From Chara braunii (taxonomy: Eukaryota > Streptophyta > Charophyceae > Charales > Characeae): a stretch of 64,000 bases of DNA. The position numbers and the translations under genes were made by a program. This document shows positions 38,116 to 50,580 of this stretch, one piece after another. Position 1 is the first letter of the stretch; the number at the start of each line of letters is the position of its first letter. The stretch spans positions 5,869,273 to 5,933,272 of the forward strand of contig BFEA01000001.1 of assembly GCA_003427395.1 (NCBI GenBank). The letters run 5' to 3'. The notes under the pieces are model-generated. The model saw only the letters and a program-made list of their open reading frames with translations. It was not told the DNA's origin and did not search any database.

Positions 38116-38385
38116 GGGGGCTGCAGAAATAAGGGCTCGGTTAATAGATAAGGGGTGCTCCTAAAAAGGGAAGGGTGATTCTAGCAGCTCCATGGGATAA
38201 CGGAGCCCCAGGATGAGTCAATAATAACCACAGCCCCAGGAAACCACAAAGACCAATCTCAGTGCTACAAGATGTATCAATGGGAGGCTGGACCCAGTTT
38301 CCAGCAGGTGCCGCTCCCCACCAATAGACGCAGCAGACCGACAGGTTGAAAAAAAGAAAAAAAGAAAAAAAGAAAAGCAAGCGAC
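38116..38385 (+). repeat. LINE 3'-tail repeat, + copy with A-rich end
   Basis: Shares with 42584-42850 a colinear stretch: GGGGGGCTGCA-AA, AGGG-AAGG, CACAGCCC-AGGAAAC, then GGCTGGACCC-GTTTCCAGCAG and CGCTCCCCACCAATAGA. It ends in (GAAAAAAA)n at 38346-38378. The A-rich end and recurrence mark it as the 3' tail of a LINE or of a SINE sharing it; it could be the end of the LINE above. Confidence 0.75.
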
Positions 38386-38464
38386 CTAGATTTCCCACGC
38401 CGTGGTCATGCTCATCGTGAGACTATTATTTTTTACCATTTCGGCTCTGAATCACATGGCTTAA

Positions 38465-39485
38465 ACCACCAGTACCTCTACCAGCTAAAAGAAAAAGTTG
38501 CGGCCGTTAACGCGCCGCGACTTTAGGGGGTTCGGCAAAGGCTTGGCATCCAGATGGGGGAGGGAGCTAGTGGGCCCATGGGAATTCCTCTGGAGGACTG
38601 CACGATGTCCGGTAGGTACTCTATGTGGAAACGAACGTAAGGGCAATAACGTGCAGATCCTGGTTCCGATTTCCTTTTCTTTTTTTTTCCTTTTTTTTTG
38701 GAAGAAGATCCTTGGCTGCTTCTGCCCTCGCTCCCCGTCAGACACGGGGAGCATTCACTACTGGCTGCTCTTTCCTGGCAGAGGGAGCTGCAACGTTGCA
38801 ACTTTCGTGACTGAATCTGGCTTCCCTTCTGCACACTATGAACGAATGTGAGGGCAATAACGTGCAGATCCTGGTTTTTGATTTCCATTTTTTTTTTGTT
38901 TCTTTTTTTTTTGGAAGAAAATCCTTGGCTGCTTCTGCCCTCACTCCCGGTCAGCCACGGGGAGCATTCATTACTGGCTGCTCTTTCCTGGCAGAGGGAA
39001 CTGTAACGTTGCAACTTTCGTGAATGAATCTGGCTTCCCTTCTTCACACTATCAACGAATGTGAGGGCAATAACGTGCAGATCCTGGTTTCCGATCTCCT
39101 TTTTTTTTTGTTTCTTTTTTTTTTCTGGAAGAAAATCCTTGGCTGCTTCTGCCCTCANCTGTAATGTTGCAACTTTCGTGGATGAATCTGGCTTCCCTTC
39201 TGCACACTATGAACGAGTGCGAGGGCAATAACGTGCAGATCCTGGTTTCCGATTTCCTTTTTTTTTTGTTTCTTTGTTTTTTTTTTTGGAAGTAGACCCT
39301 TCACGGGTGAATTCAATACTGTAGTGGAAACAAGAAAACGATGCGCCTGTCTACGTTCCTGCTGCTGGTACCTGCTAGCAGCAGCACATGTCCCACATTT
39401 TTTCCCACTCCCCGCAGGCTCGGCAAAATCCGGCGCGCAGGGCATATTCAGGGTCGGGCCTCAACAACCGGTAGGAACTGGTGGT
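38465..39485. mobile_element. 1-kb TTAA-flanked element (ACCACC family) carrying 211-bp tandem repeats
   Basis: TTAA at 38461-38464 and 39486-39489. The left end is ACCACCAGTACCTC and the right end GGAACTGGTGGT. Inside, GGGCAATAACGTGCAGATCC recurs at 38641, 38852, 39065 and 39223 (spacing 211, 213, 158), each followed by a T-rich tract and GAAG-A-ATCCTTGGCTGCTTCTG. An N at 39158 marks a collapsed or deleted part of the array. No transposase frame. Confidence 0.75.
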
Positions 39486-39499
39486 TTAACAGTCGTGCA

Positions 39500-39660
39500 T
39501 TCCTTTTTTTTTTTTTTTTTTCCAGAAACAACTCAAGTGAATGTTAGAGGTGCTGATAAGAGCAGCCACCTCTAGCATGCTCGGGGAGGCTCCATCTATT
39601 GGTGGGGAGCAACACCTGCTGGAAAGCGGGTCCAGCGTCCCTGTAAACAACCAGATGTCA
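39500..39660 (-). repeat. LINE 3'-tail repeat, - copy
   Basis: Begins (on the + strand) with a T-run, then GTTAGAGGTGCTGATAAGAG and CAGCCACCTCTAGCA, a stem-loop, followed by GGCTCCATCTATTGGTGGGG and CCTGCTGGAAAGCGGGTCCA. This is the reverse complement of the tail at 38275-38345. Confidence 0.8.
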
Positions 39661-41200
39661 TATCACGTGCCACGTGTCACAACCTACTACGATCCTAACA
39701 GTTGATAAGCCAACACGTAAGCACACACCATTCACCGCGATGGGCAGCATTGATTGCCCTCCATCCGAGGGGATTAACTGCCCGTTGCAATCTAAAAACT
39801 TATCCCTACTCAGAAACCCTCATCATATCATCTAGAAGAACCTTACCGCGCCATGAGGGGAGGAGGTAGTCAGAATAGGGGGATAGAAAGTCAATTATGG
39901 CAAATCCCACATCACAGAATCAGGAGTGAGCCAGCTGAGCTGCCCCAAATGCATGGCACTACTGTTCCTCCCACGGTGCCACGTGGTGAGTTCATAACAC
40001 AGCAAGTTACGAAAACTAAAATATCAGTCACCGCGTGGCAACCATATCAACAGACATCATGCATGCCGGAATCGCCAATTATGCGTGACAAATTCAAATC
40101 ACCAATTACACGTGGCGAGTAGAAGAGCAAGCTCCACTTAATGGCGAGTAGATAAGCAATCTCATATCGAAGGGATGGTCATACTATTGCCACGTGGCGA
40201 AACTATGTAGCCACATCCTATATCACTGACTAACATTCGCTAACCCACCCGTTCACGCCACCATCTCTTTCCTCGCACCCCCACACAACCTTCCTGATTT
40301 CCAATCATTCGATTCAACCATCCCACTCGCCCATCCCCCCAATGAAAATCCAACGAGCAGAAAGGAACCAGAAAGGAAAGAGAGGGGTGGAGGGGAGGAG
40401 GGGAGGAAGAGAAACCCCAATCGCACAAAGGGGGGGAAGAAAAACCCCAATCGCATATGCCATACCGTATGTATCGCCGTTATCATTCCTGTTGTTGTTA
40501 TTGTTGTCACCGGCAGCGGCAGTATGATTGTTGTTGCTGATGTAATCGATATTTCTCCCCACCGCGCACAAACACAAAATCCCTCTTCCCCTGCCACTAT
40601 CGTGCTGCAGTGTTGTCGTTGCCGATGCAGTCCTTGTTATCTATATTGATGGCCCATGCATATGTGAGCGTCATGACAGCAGGCCTGTTGTTGTCGCGCA
40701 CTCTTATTTTAGGTAGAACAAGTTTAAATTTAGCATCCCAATGGCTTTGTGTCTGTGCAGCCTTGCCAGAAGCGAAATACAACCGGTCACACTACCGGTC
40801 ACCGCCGGCACTCTTAGACGTCGACAACCTCAATCTGAGTGGCGTTAGAGTAGAAGGATTGAGATACACGGTGGTGTGATACTGGGTGATGTGGGGAGGA
40901 AGATGGTGACGCCATGATATTAATGCTCTAATCATCTTCTTCTTATCTATTTCCTGTGTGATTTGTCTCAACCGTCCGGACGTTAGATTAAAAAAGTGGT
41001 TTTAGCCTCTCAGTCGTAGGTTTGGTCTGAATAAGTTCTTTGGCAAATCTATAACTCGTCAAGTCATTCAACTTCATAAATTTTGTAAAGGTCGGACAAC
41101 GTCCGAGCTTAAAAATACCGAGCAGATACCCTTTTAAGGGTTTCTGCTCCGACAACATGATTAGCAGGGTTGCCTGGCTCTCGGTGACCCAACCAAAATC
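39660..41200. other. Intergenic, no gene recognised
   Basis: Contains many CACGTGGC/CACGTGGCG words around 39664-40197 and a C-rich/G-rich block near 40330-40440. No open frame shows a domain. Confidence 0.4.
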
Positions 41201-41259
41201 GGATGGGGGGGTGGGGAATCGTAGATCCCACAACAAATTGAAGCATTGGCCCTCCAGTG

Positions 41260-41935
41260 ATTCAAGAGATTGCTAATCACTCCTCACCTACCCTGGAAGG
41301 CTGTGGCGCTAGAACAGATCGCTAGACTGGCACCAGGAACAACCTGGGCCCCCCCCTAGATAGACCCATTAATCTGGTTGGAAAACTGGCACTGGACGAT
41401 CGCAAGGATATCATAAAAGGAGGACGGTCCGGACAGACAAGTGGCAAGACACGACATGCACTGTGACACATTTTGGCCAACGCTGCTGCGACTATAACGA
41501 AGACTCCCACTCCCGGAAAAAACTTCTCCGGACAAGATGGGAGGAGGTGTACCATCAGCCTCTGTTTGGGAACAGTGGATCACTGACGAATGGATTAGAA
41601 TATTATGCAGCTCAGCCCCCAGCTGGAGGGGTTGGGGGAACATCAGGCAGAGTTCTCAAGCTGATTTCCTTCACAAGCGTGGGAGCTCCCCCATCACTCC
41701 TCCTTTCTTGGCAAGGGCCTGGGCTCCATTCCTCAATTTTGTCAGCTTTGACTTTCATAATAATCGCTATATCTTTGGGGCGGCCCTTGATGAATACTGG
41801 AGGAATCAGGAAGAACTGGCCAATCGGCCTCTCAAGACAGCTTCAGCCGCTGTTATGAGGGGCCTTCCGCCGCTCTGCAGTACCTGGAAGGTTCATGAAC
41901 TTTTCCTTAGGAGGTGCCCCTTGGTAGAATGATTT
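41260..41935 (+). pseudogene. Possible LINE-related fragment
   Basis: A + frame at 41537-41932 and its neighbours encode Trp-rich segments (WEQWITDEWIRIL, ARAWAPFLNF) with the style of L1 connection regions between RT and zf-RVT. I cannot align it to a specific motif, so this is tentative; it is cut by the TTAA element at 41946. Confidence 0.35.
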
Positions 41936-41945
41936 GTTAGATTAA

Positions 41946-42146
41946 ACCACCAGTACTTGGCCCAGCTATCGATGCCGAGCCTGAAATGCCCCTGCGCCCC
42001 AATTTTTACTGAAGCGCCGGGGTACCGTTTCTACTTTCTTTTGGCTGGCGCTTCCAGCCATTGTGGTCCGGTACCCCGAAGCCCTAAAGGCGCAGTGCGT
42101 TAATGGGAAAGCGCCGGGGCCGATAGCTGGGCCAAGTACTGGTGGT
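41946..42146. mobile_element. TTAA-flanked MITE with perfect 26-bp terminal inverted repeats (ACCACC family)
   Basis: 201 bp. TTAA lies at 41942-41945 and 42147-42150. The first 26 bases (41946-41971, starting ACCACCAGTACTTGGCCC) are the exact reverse complement of the last 26 (42121-42146). The interior has a further inverted pair (GCGCCGGGG near 42012 and 42110). Non-coding. The best-preserved and so probably youngest copy of the family here. Confidence 0.9.
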
Positions 42147-42583
42147 TTAAAAACGTTAGTCTAGTCTTGTGTAGATAAGTTGTGGCTTTTTTCTTCTGTC
42201 TTATTCTGACATGGGCCTTCTTTCTCCCCCAGAAGGCCTTTTTCTCGAAGATCTTTTTCAAACACTATGCCTTTCACTTTTTTGAGTTATCAACTCTGTT
42301 TTTTCAATTTCTCCTTTAGATTCTTCTTCTTCTTTTTTTTTTTTTTTTTTTTTTTTTAATTGTGCTTTTTTCCCACTGTAGCAGGACTAGACTTAAGGAA
42401 CATGGCTAATCAAAGCCAACAGGACTGGGTACTTCAATTAGTCTCCCGCTGGTGGTAGTTACTAGTTACTAGTTACTTTGACACAGAGAGGGTTTAGGGG
42501 TTTAGGGGCTTAAAGGGTTTCAAAGGGACACCTCATAGTAACATTGCACAGAGGAGTTGCAGAACAGGACTCTCTCATTTCAG

Positions 42584-42895
42584 GGGGGCTGCAAAACTAG
42601 GGCTGGGCTAATAGTAAAGGAGGTACTCATGAAGGGAAGGGGAAAATAGCAGCTCAAAGGGACAACGGGGCCCCGGGAAGAGACACATATCACCACAGCC
42701 CTAGGAAACAACAAACGCCAATATTTGTATCATATCTGTATTGTAAGTTGTATAAATGGGACGCTGGACCCGGTTTCCAGCAGGTGCCGCTCCCCACCAA
42801 TAGATGGAGCAGCCTGACAGATAAGCCCTCAATTCTGAGGGTTCTCTTACCACCGCCAGGATAGAGGGATATCGCAAGGGCTTATGTATCCCCTT
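42584..42895 (+). repeat. LINE 3'-tail repeat, + copy
   Basis: Colinear with 38116-38345 and carrying CTGGACCCGGTTTCCAGCAG and CCCCACCAATAGATGGAGCA, then TCTTACCACCGCCAGGATAG and a T-rich end. The 3' extension is shared with the copy at 55540-55680, pointing to a second subfamily. Confidence 0.8.
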
Positions 42896-43439
42896 TTTTC
42901 TGTGGCCTGTTATTCCCTTTGTTCTGTGGCCTGTTATCACATGCTTGCCGGGGATATTAACCGGACTGGAACCCTCCCAGTATATAAAGAGGGCGTTTTT
43001 GTGTCGGAAAAAGTAGAAAATAAAAGGTCATTTGGCCTACAAAACAAAAAAGAAAAAGAAAAACGGGGTCTTGATGATAGGTGACATCTGGGGTGTCCTC
43101 AGTTAAAACACTGCCTCCACATTAGGGAGTCGCTGGATACAATAATCTTCTCCAACCCCCCTAGCCTGGGTAGAAATACTCAGAAAGGTACCCTCCCTTG
43201 AGCAGGTGGGGTTGGTAATGATCGCCGGATAGGATAGATAATGTGATCAACCGTCAACGTGATTGGTAGACACCCAGACGGGGAGGCCTTTCCCTTTCTC
43301 AACTCCACCATGCCACCAAGCTCACAAGACTGGAGCCGAAGGAGACAGTTTGGGTGGACAGCACACAACTCTTCAGAATTGGGGTCTTGCACGCAGGTGA
43401 AGAATGAGTAGCCTTCCGGCCTGGCACACCAATCTCCCA

Positions 43440-43755
43440 CTTGGCCTTTGACCCTCTGCAGGCTGGGTCTGGACAACCCAGTCGAAGAGAGGCTTCCCTC
43501 ACAACCAGACACTGTACGCCCTCGACGTCAAGGCCACATACTGGAAGTTCCGCCAAAAAGCAGACTTAAAAAAGAAAGAGTTGTGCTCAGATGGATGAAA
43601 CAGCTAAATGTGGAGAGATCCTCGTTGCGCACGGTCAAATGGTTTGCCTCTACTAAGTGGAAACCCGCAAAGATCACCTCCCTACAATGGCAGATAGAGC
43701 ACAGGTGTCTGCCGACAATTGACTGGATGTCATTGACTGACAGGACATATTAAGT
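43440..43755 (+). pseudogene. LINE ORF2 fragment (zf-RVT region)
   Basis: The + frame ending at 43753 reads SLQWQIEHRCLPTIDWMSLT, closely matching ALQWQIIHRCLPKPDWMVSC of the LINE at 36198. Only the start of the C-terminal region is present. Confidence 0.7.
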
Positions 43756-43794
43756 GTCAGGCCACCCCTTGGTGCAAGTCCTGCGTCCTCTTTC

Positions 43795-44460
43795 TTTTTT
43801 TCTTTTTTTCTTTAACAAAAAAAAACCGCCAGTGTTAGTGGTGCTGATAAGGGCCTCGTTCCATACCACTTGAAATGTAAGGATCCTTACAAAATCGTCG
43901 TTCCACAGCACCCTAATCACGACGAAAACGAACTCCGGAGTGTTTCCACATTTTGGGGCTGTAGGGTCCGCCCTTAAAAAATAAGGGCGGCCCAGGCAAA
44001 ACGAAGGAAATCTCTAGGGAGCCGTCGGAGGTGACTTGAAATGTGAGGGTGGGACCCTACAGATCGCGTCATTCGCGGAGGCGGTCGGCAATTTTTTTCC
44101 TTTCCTGACGAACCGCGTTTGTTCCTGGTCCAGTGCGTGGGCGACAAACCGGCCTTCTGACACCTGCCCCCCCTCACCTGAGATGTAAGGGCGGGTAAGT
44201 GTAGGGTAAGTGTAGTGCGCTGTGGAACGAAAATCGTTGTTAGGGTAATTTAATCACCCTTCGCCGGTAAGGGTGCCCTTACAATGTAAGGATTGTTAAG
44301 TGGTATGGAACGAGGCCCTAAGAGCAGACACCACTAGCACCTGGGGAGAGGCTCCATCTATTGGTGGGGAGCATCACCTGCTGGAAAACGGGTCCAGCAT
44401 CCCTTATACAGACTCAGATTGTAATACCTCTGATACACGATTGTGGGAAATCCCTGCCAG
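43795..44460 (-). repeat. LINE 3'-tail repeat, - copy, interrupted by a MITE
   Basis: The T-rich start and GTTAGTGGTGCTGATAA (to 43850) continue after the insertion with GAGCAGACACCACTAGCACC and GGCTCCATCTATTGGTGGGG (from 44322). Removing 43851-44321 gives the same layout as the copy at 39500-39660. Confidence 0.85.
43851..44318. mobile_element. Harbinger/Tourist-type MITE, 468 bp, TAA target duplication
   Basis: Flanked by TAA at 43848-43850 and 44319-44321. Ends GGGCCTCGTTCCATACCACT and AGTGGTATGGAACGAGGCCC are exact inverse repeats for 20 bases. Subterminal inverted words (GTTCCACAGC / GCTGTGGAAC) extend the fold. No protein frame. A 3-bp TAA duplication and GGG ends fit PIF/Harbinger mobilisation. 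Confidence 0.92.
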
Positions 44461-46175
44461 CATTGATTACGCTGGGATCCAGGGGATTGACTGAGCAGGA
44501 TATTCAACTTTCCTTCCCAAAAAATCCGAGAAACGACTGAGCATGTCTTTCTCCGATGTCCAGGAGCTGTCCTAACTTGGGGGCTCGCTCGACACTCCTC
44601 GGGCCGTCCTCGGGGCCCGAGGAAATTATCCCATCGTCGCCCGAGGAAATTCGCGCCGTCGTTCCACTCATCCTCAGAATTGTTCCCCGAGGACGATTCC
44701 TCGGGCCCTTCCGTGGCCAGTTTCATATATCGACAAGCGGACGCGGCGGGGGGGGGGGTGAGGTTGGTCCAGCAAGGTGTGTCCATGCTGACGTCATTGG
44801 TCCAGCTCGGGTGGGCGTCACGAATTCGAAAGTTGGCGGCGAAAAAAAAAAAAAATGGTCACGAAGAAGGAGCGCAGTCCCGGATTCGAAATTTGAAATT
44901 CGAATTTCCGCAAGCGAGTGAAGGCGGCGTGGGCGTCCCTTGCGGCTGACGGCAGGAACGTTCCTCGGTGGAAGCGTTTGGGTACAGGGTGGCGGCTGCG
45001 TGTCGGCGGGCACGCTGAACGTACATGTATACGTCTGAAGCAGCAGACACGCAGTCACACGATCGCCATCGTTGTCGTCTTTGCAGGCGCACCTTCGTCG
45101 TCGACGTGTACGCCGTGCACTCCGGTCATCACTCGCAGCATCGCTGTTGTGCGTCCCGACACACGTGGAGTCTTCTGTACTTGGCGACGCCCACGTCGAC
45201 AGAACCAGTTTCGGCGATGGACATGAACGGGGAGGCGGGCCTTGACACACTGAGCAAGGCGGAGAGGACGGCGGTGGCAGCGGCTGGGAACGCCATCCTC
45301 TTCCGGTGTCAATTGCAGAGGAGCGAGGGGAGGATGAGAGCGGTCATTCGTGCACTGCGGAAGAGGACGCTGCAGTCCATGAATGTGGACGTAGAGGACA
45401 CTGGTGCCATTTGCGACGCCGTGCTGCAGGTGTGCTACGCCATGGGGTGTGGAGCATTTCCCAGAGCGACGGCCAAGTAGTGGATGAAGCGACAGACAGG
45501 GGGGACATGGGAGGATCTGCGGCAAGGTGACGACGCAACGGACGACTAGTTCAAGGACAAGCTATGCATGTCCCCACGTGTGTTCCGAGAGATCGCGGAA
45601 GCTCTGTCTCCCTTCCTTCAACGGCGTGTCACTTTCTATAGGGAGCCCCTCCAGCCTGACCACATTGTCGCGTACGCTTTGTACAGGTGGGCGTCGGGCT
45701 ATGTGACACCCGCAGCCTAGGCCGCGGGCATTTCGGCCGCTGCGGCTGAGAATCTCGGCTGCAGCCGCGGCCGATGAGGCCCACTCCGCGGCCTGTTTTT
45801 TTTATTTTATTTTTTGCCCCTAAAAATATGTAAAAAAAAAACCAACAAATATAGGGGTGTAGGGCTTGAACAACCCTACAATCCTATGTTTTTTATTTTG
45901 GAATCCGACTTTGTTTAAGATTTTTAAAAAATGAAAAACGAAATTCGATTTAAAAAAAATATATAAAAAAAAAAGAAAAGAAAAGCAGCAATTTTTTTTG
46001 GCATTTTTTATCATGAGGGATATGGTCCCTGAGTTGTGCCGTATTTTTTTTTGAAATGATTTTTGTTTTTTTGTTCGGAAGCTAGGTGTTCAAAAAAAAT
46101 GAAGATGCAAAAATTTAAAACAGATCAACAAAAAAAACGGGCCAGGCTGGGGTTGGTGTGTGTGTTTGTATCCTC

Positions 46176-46500
<325 letters not shown>

Positions 46501-46741
46501 NNNNNNNNNNNNNNNNNNNNNNNNNNNNNNNNNNNNNNNNNNNNNNNNNNNNNNNNNNNNNNNNNNNNNNNNNNNNNNNNNNNNNNNNNNNNNNNNNNNN
46601 NNNNNNNNNNNNNNNNNNNNNNNNNNNNNNNNNNNNNNNNNNNNNNNNNNNNNNNNNNNNNNNNNNNNNNNNNNNNNNNNNNNNNNNNNNNNNNNNNNNN
46701 NNNNNNNNNNNNNNNNNNNNNNNNNNNNNNNNNNNNNNNNN

Positions 46742-46767
46742 GTGTGTGTGTGTGTGTGCGGGCGCGC

Positions 46768-46807
<40 letters not shown>

Positions 46808-46838
46808 ACGCGTGTGTGTGTGTGTGTGTGTTGCGTGT

Positions 46839-46875
<37 letters not shown>

Positions 46876-46960
46876 TGCGTGTGCCGGGGGGAGGGGAGGG
46901 AGGACCCCTCCCCCACCAATCAATCAATCAATCAATCAATCAACCAATCAATCAATCAAT
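46742..46960 (+). repeat. TG and AATC microsatellites right of the gap
   Basis: TG repeats with scattered CG steps (46742-46873), a G-rich block and AATC units (46915-46960). They likely continue the array across the gap. Confidence 0.9.
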
Positions 46961-48769
46961 AAAAAAAAACAATCAATGAATTTTTTTTTCCTATTTTTTA
47001 AATTATTTTAGGTAGTCACGAAAAACACCCCTCCCAAAAAAAAGAAAATTTTATTTTTTTTGGCTGCAGTCCCATAGGGGACAACGTGCGCCGCCCACGC
47101 GCGCGCGCCGATTTCCCGCGCGCACCTCCTTTGTGCCGTGGCACGGCCGCGCGGCCTAGGTCGCGGGCCCGCGGCCGCGGCCTAGGGGGACACATAGGTG
47201 TCGGGGAAGACGTACGAGAGCAGGACATACAACTTCGGCATTGGCAGTTCTTCTGGGTTGCGCGCTGTGCGGGATGTAACTGTGGCGTTGCTGAATGCGT
47301 ACCCTGACAAGATATCGTGGCCGACGGGGCTGCAGAAGGCGGTCGTCTTGCGCACTTTCGTTGACAAGGGTTTCCCTAACCGCCATGGGTGCATCGACTG
47401 CACCCACATCTTCATCGACAAGCCAGAGAATTGCCCCGGGGAGGACTACTACGATAGAAAACGCCGTTTCTCCGTCCAGGCGCAGGTTGTCGTCGATCTG
47501 AACTTGCGCGTGCTGGATGTGTTCGTCGAATATCCGGGAAGTTGCTACGACGTGAGGATCGTCCACCTGTCGAGTTTATGGGTGCGCGCGGAGGCAGGGG
47601 AACTTTTCACTGGGCCACCTGTCATGCTGCCTTTTGGTGTGCAAACGAACGGGCATGTGTTAGGCAGCAACGGTTATCCCCCCTCCGAATGGGTAGTTGT
47701 CCCCTATGGCGGTCTCTCACAACACCCGTCGGAGCTGCTCTTCGACAACAAGCAAAAGACGACGAGGGGAGCAGTTGGAGGGCTTTCGGCAGACTGAAGG
47801 GGATGTCGAGGTCGTTCCTTCGCTTCCACAAGACGAATATGGAGACGTTGCCGCAGCAGTTCGTCGCCGTCTGCATTCTGCACAACATACTCATCGACGT
47901 GGCGATCCCCTTCGACGACAATCTACTGTGGAAGGTCGGGCCGGACGGTGTGCGTGGCAAGGTGGACCTTGGGATGCAGCGGCCCTTGAGGCCGATGTGT
48001 ATGGAGTCGTCGACGAGGGATGCGCTTATTTTGTGGGATGCACTGGGGGATCGAATGGGCGCGCAATGAACACGGGCAGGCGCGCGGAGCGGCGGCTGTG
48101 GCGAGAAATTGGAGCACATGACGCGCGGAGCAGGCAAGAAACAGGAGTGGACGACGCGGGAGGCGTCTTGTCCTTGATGGGGTGGTGGTCTGCGTTGCCG
48201 TCGTTGTGTGTGTCGCCCCGTTTTGTGGAAGTGGGGAGTTAAGGGAGCGGTGGTTGTTTCGCCGTGGGTTGGGTTGCATGAGGCGGCGTGTATCGACAGT
48301 TTTGTTTGGTGTTCTTTCGTACTGCGTGGCCGTGAGGACGGTGTCGACGGCTCGGGTTGTTGGCGATGGCACAGTCCAACACGTCGTCGGCGGGGGCGAC
48401 GTCACGCGCGAGCACGTGCCGATCGTAGTTGTCGTGTAGTATGCTGTCACCATGGGTGACATGTCTAGGTGTCGGCGTCGATTCCGGGGGTGTGTGTTCT
48501 GTTTTTCGGATGTTGGGATTGAAGTTGCCATGAAGGCCTTTTTTTTGCAAAGTGTGTCGTCGTCTGCTTTTACTACAAGTGACAATAATGTAACAACATA
48601 TCATGTCAATTATTTATGTTGCGTGGCTTATCTTCTTATTTGACGGTGAATGAAAAGAAAACAATTGCACGACGTTGTGTGTGTCATTTCTATTGCCTTC
48701 TTTCCTTCTCACATTTGCAATGTCGTGTATGAACATCCCTCACTTTGTCATCATCCATTGGTTCAAGCG

Positions 48770-49300
48770 AGCATCCCTAACCCCTTTCCATCCCCCTTAC
48801 CATAACATTCGTGAATGCAAATGAAAGCGGAATAAAATGGATGCGACAACAAGCTGCGAACATGGCTTGTCCCACTTCTTCCTGCACCGATCTGCGTCTC
48901 TGTCCACGCCCACCTTCTTCAACCTTTGTGCCACATCCAACCACTTTCATTCCCCCGGCTTCATCCGAGTGTACGCGTGACCCATCCCCTGCAGATGCGC
49001 ATCCTGGTCACGTTTAGCCCGGATGAGGGCTATAATGTGGTCGACGGACTAGAAATGACGACCTCCTTCCACATCAACGTCACCTTCGACATCGGTCCCC
49101 TTCCCCACCGTTTTTTTCCCCCGATGACCATTGCGGGTATACTCCTTTGTCTTCCCGCCCCTCCCTTCCATGTTGCTTTGCTTGAACGGCGAAACGTCCT
49201 CCTCCCCACCTTCGCCGTCATTGTCGTTCCACTTGTAATCGTCCGCGTCCACCATTGGTGCGTCGCCGTCGTTTTCCTGCTCCCCCATACGCAGTCGCTG
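48770..49300 (-). pseudogene. Harbinger Myb/SANT-like DNA-binding protein, broken
   Basis: On the - strand, one frame from 49288 reads an acidic N-part (DADDYKWNDNDGEGGEED), a basic patch (NGHRGKKTVGKGT), an in-frame TAG at about 49049-49051, then SVDHIIALIRAKRDQDAHLQ, GMGHAYTRMKPGE, a second stop, KWLDVAQRLKKVGVDRDADR and CRKKWD. The W/L spacing and the KKWD end are those of the Myb/SANT-like (MADF-related) domain of the accessory protein that helps Harbinger transposase enter the nucleus and bind ends. It breaks off after KKWD and carries at least two stops. The likely 5' part (49300-49600) is in other frames. Confidence 0.75.
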
Positions 49301-49599
49301 CCCCCCCCCGAGTTATGGATTCCTCCCGCCCTGACCATAGCCCCCATCGGTGTTCTGCCCACACCTCCCTCCCGTCCCATGCATCACCAAGATCAGCGAT
49401 GCCACAATCTGTCTCCTCGCATTCGCAACGACGGCGGGCTGCACTCGAACCGGCGGACAGAGGAGACAAGGACTTCATCCACTGGGGGCGAGCATAGGCA
49501 CCCCTCGACACAGACGACGATCGGAATTGCTGCCTCGAAGGATCCTTGTTGTTCCCCGACGCCTCCAAGACCGGCGCTGGAGACTTCAATGATCACGCA

Positions 49600-50580
49600 A
49601 CAGCCGTCACTTGCCCGCCGTCGTCGTCGGGATGGGGGGTGACGATGACCGTTTGCCAGGCGGCCGACGACCTCCCGCTACACAGCCCGAACGACAGATT
49701 CAAGCCGCCATTGCCTTCGTCGCCACTGAGCCCCTACTGGAGGAGTTTGGTGTAGGACTGGCCATAACCGCCATCGCGGCTTCCCCACAACTCTGTAGCC
49801 GCCCACTCCTGGGTGGACCCGCTTCCTAGTGACACGGTTCGTGACCGTCTGTCATCCGCCTCCTCGTCGGACATGTCCGGCAGAGGTTGCAAGTGCAGTG
49901 GTAGGTGCGCGTACCCAGACCGCTTCGATGGCCTTGAACTCCTCGACGGGCTCTACTCAGCCCGTTGGCCACCACCCTGCTCCCCTGCAGACCTGCTGAT
50001 CGCCTGGCGCCCCTCCATCCTGACGTCCTTCTTCAAAGACCGTCTTCTGCGGGCACGTCGCGGAACGCTGCCGAGGATGCACACGTGGAAGACAACTAAG
50101 AGGAGGAGCAAGAGGACGACCAGCACCAGCAGCGGCAGCCTCCGAAAGATGTCGGCCATGAAAGGCACGTGGACGACAGCAACAACTAGAAGACAAAGTT
50201 GAATCTCCAGGAAAAGGCGAGGGACAGTGGTGCAAACGACCGATCGCAGCTTTCAACAAAAGCAGGGTAACGTATTCCATCGCGGAAGACACTGCGCAAT
50301 GGGGACAGCGGGGGCCGACTGAAGTATTCGAATCTGCCGACCGTTGGGCGCCTTCCCGCTCGGGGCCAAGGGCAGCGACGCAAGGCAGCCCCTTTTCGAC
50401 GCCGCGGAGGTCGGCAGGCCGCCAAAGGGGATCGTTGGCGGACAATTCCATAACTCCGACCGTTGCCTACCGAAGATGTCTGTCCACGGGCCGCCAGGAA
50501 CAGCAATGGACCAGCCGCGTCGAAAATTGTCATCAACAGGCTGTCGTCAACGCCCCGATTCTTTCAGATGCTCGACCTGC
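49600..50580. other. Non-coding right part of the Harbinger element
   Basis: GC-rich sequence within the transposon limits, with several open frames on both strands but no recognised motif. It may include the decayed start of the Myb-like gene. Confidence 0.45.

Noticed and set aside
48926-49642. 238-codon + frame inside the Harbinger element
   Set aside because: The opposite strand in the same place carries the recognisable Myb/SANT-like protein, so the + frame is its shadow.
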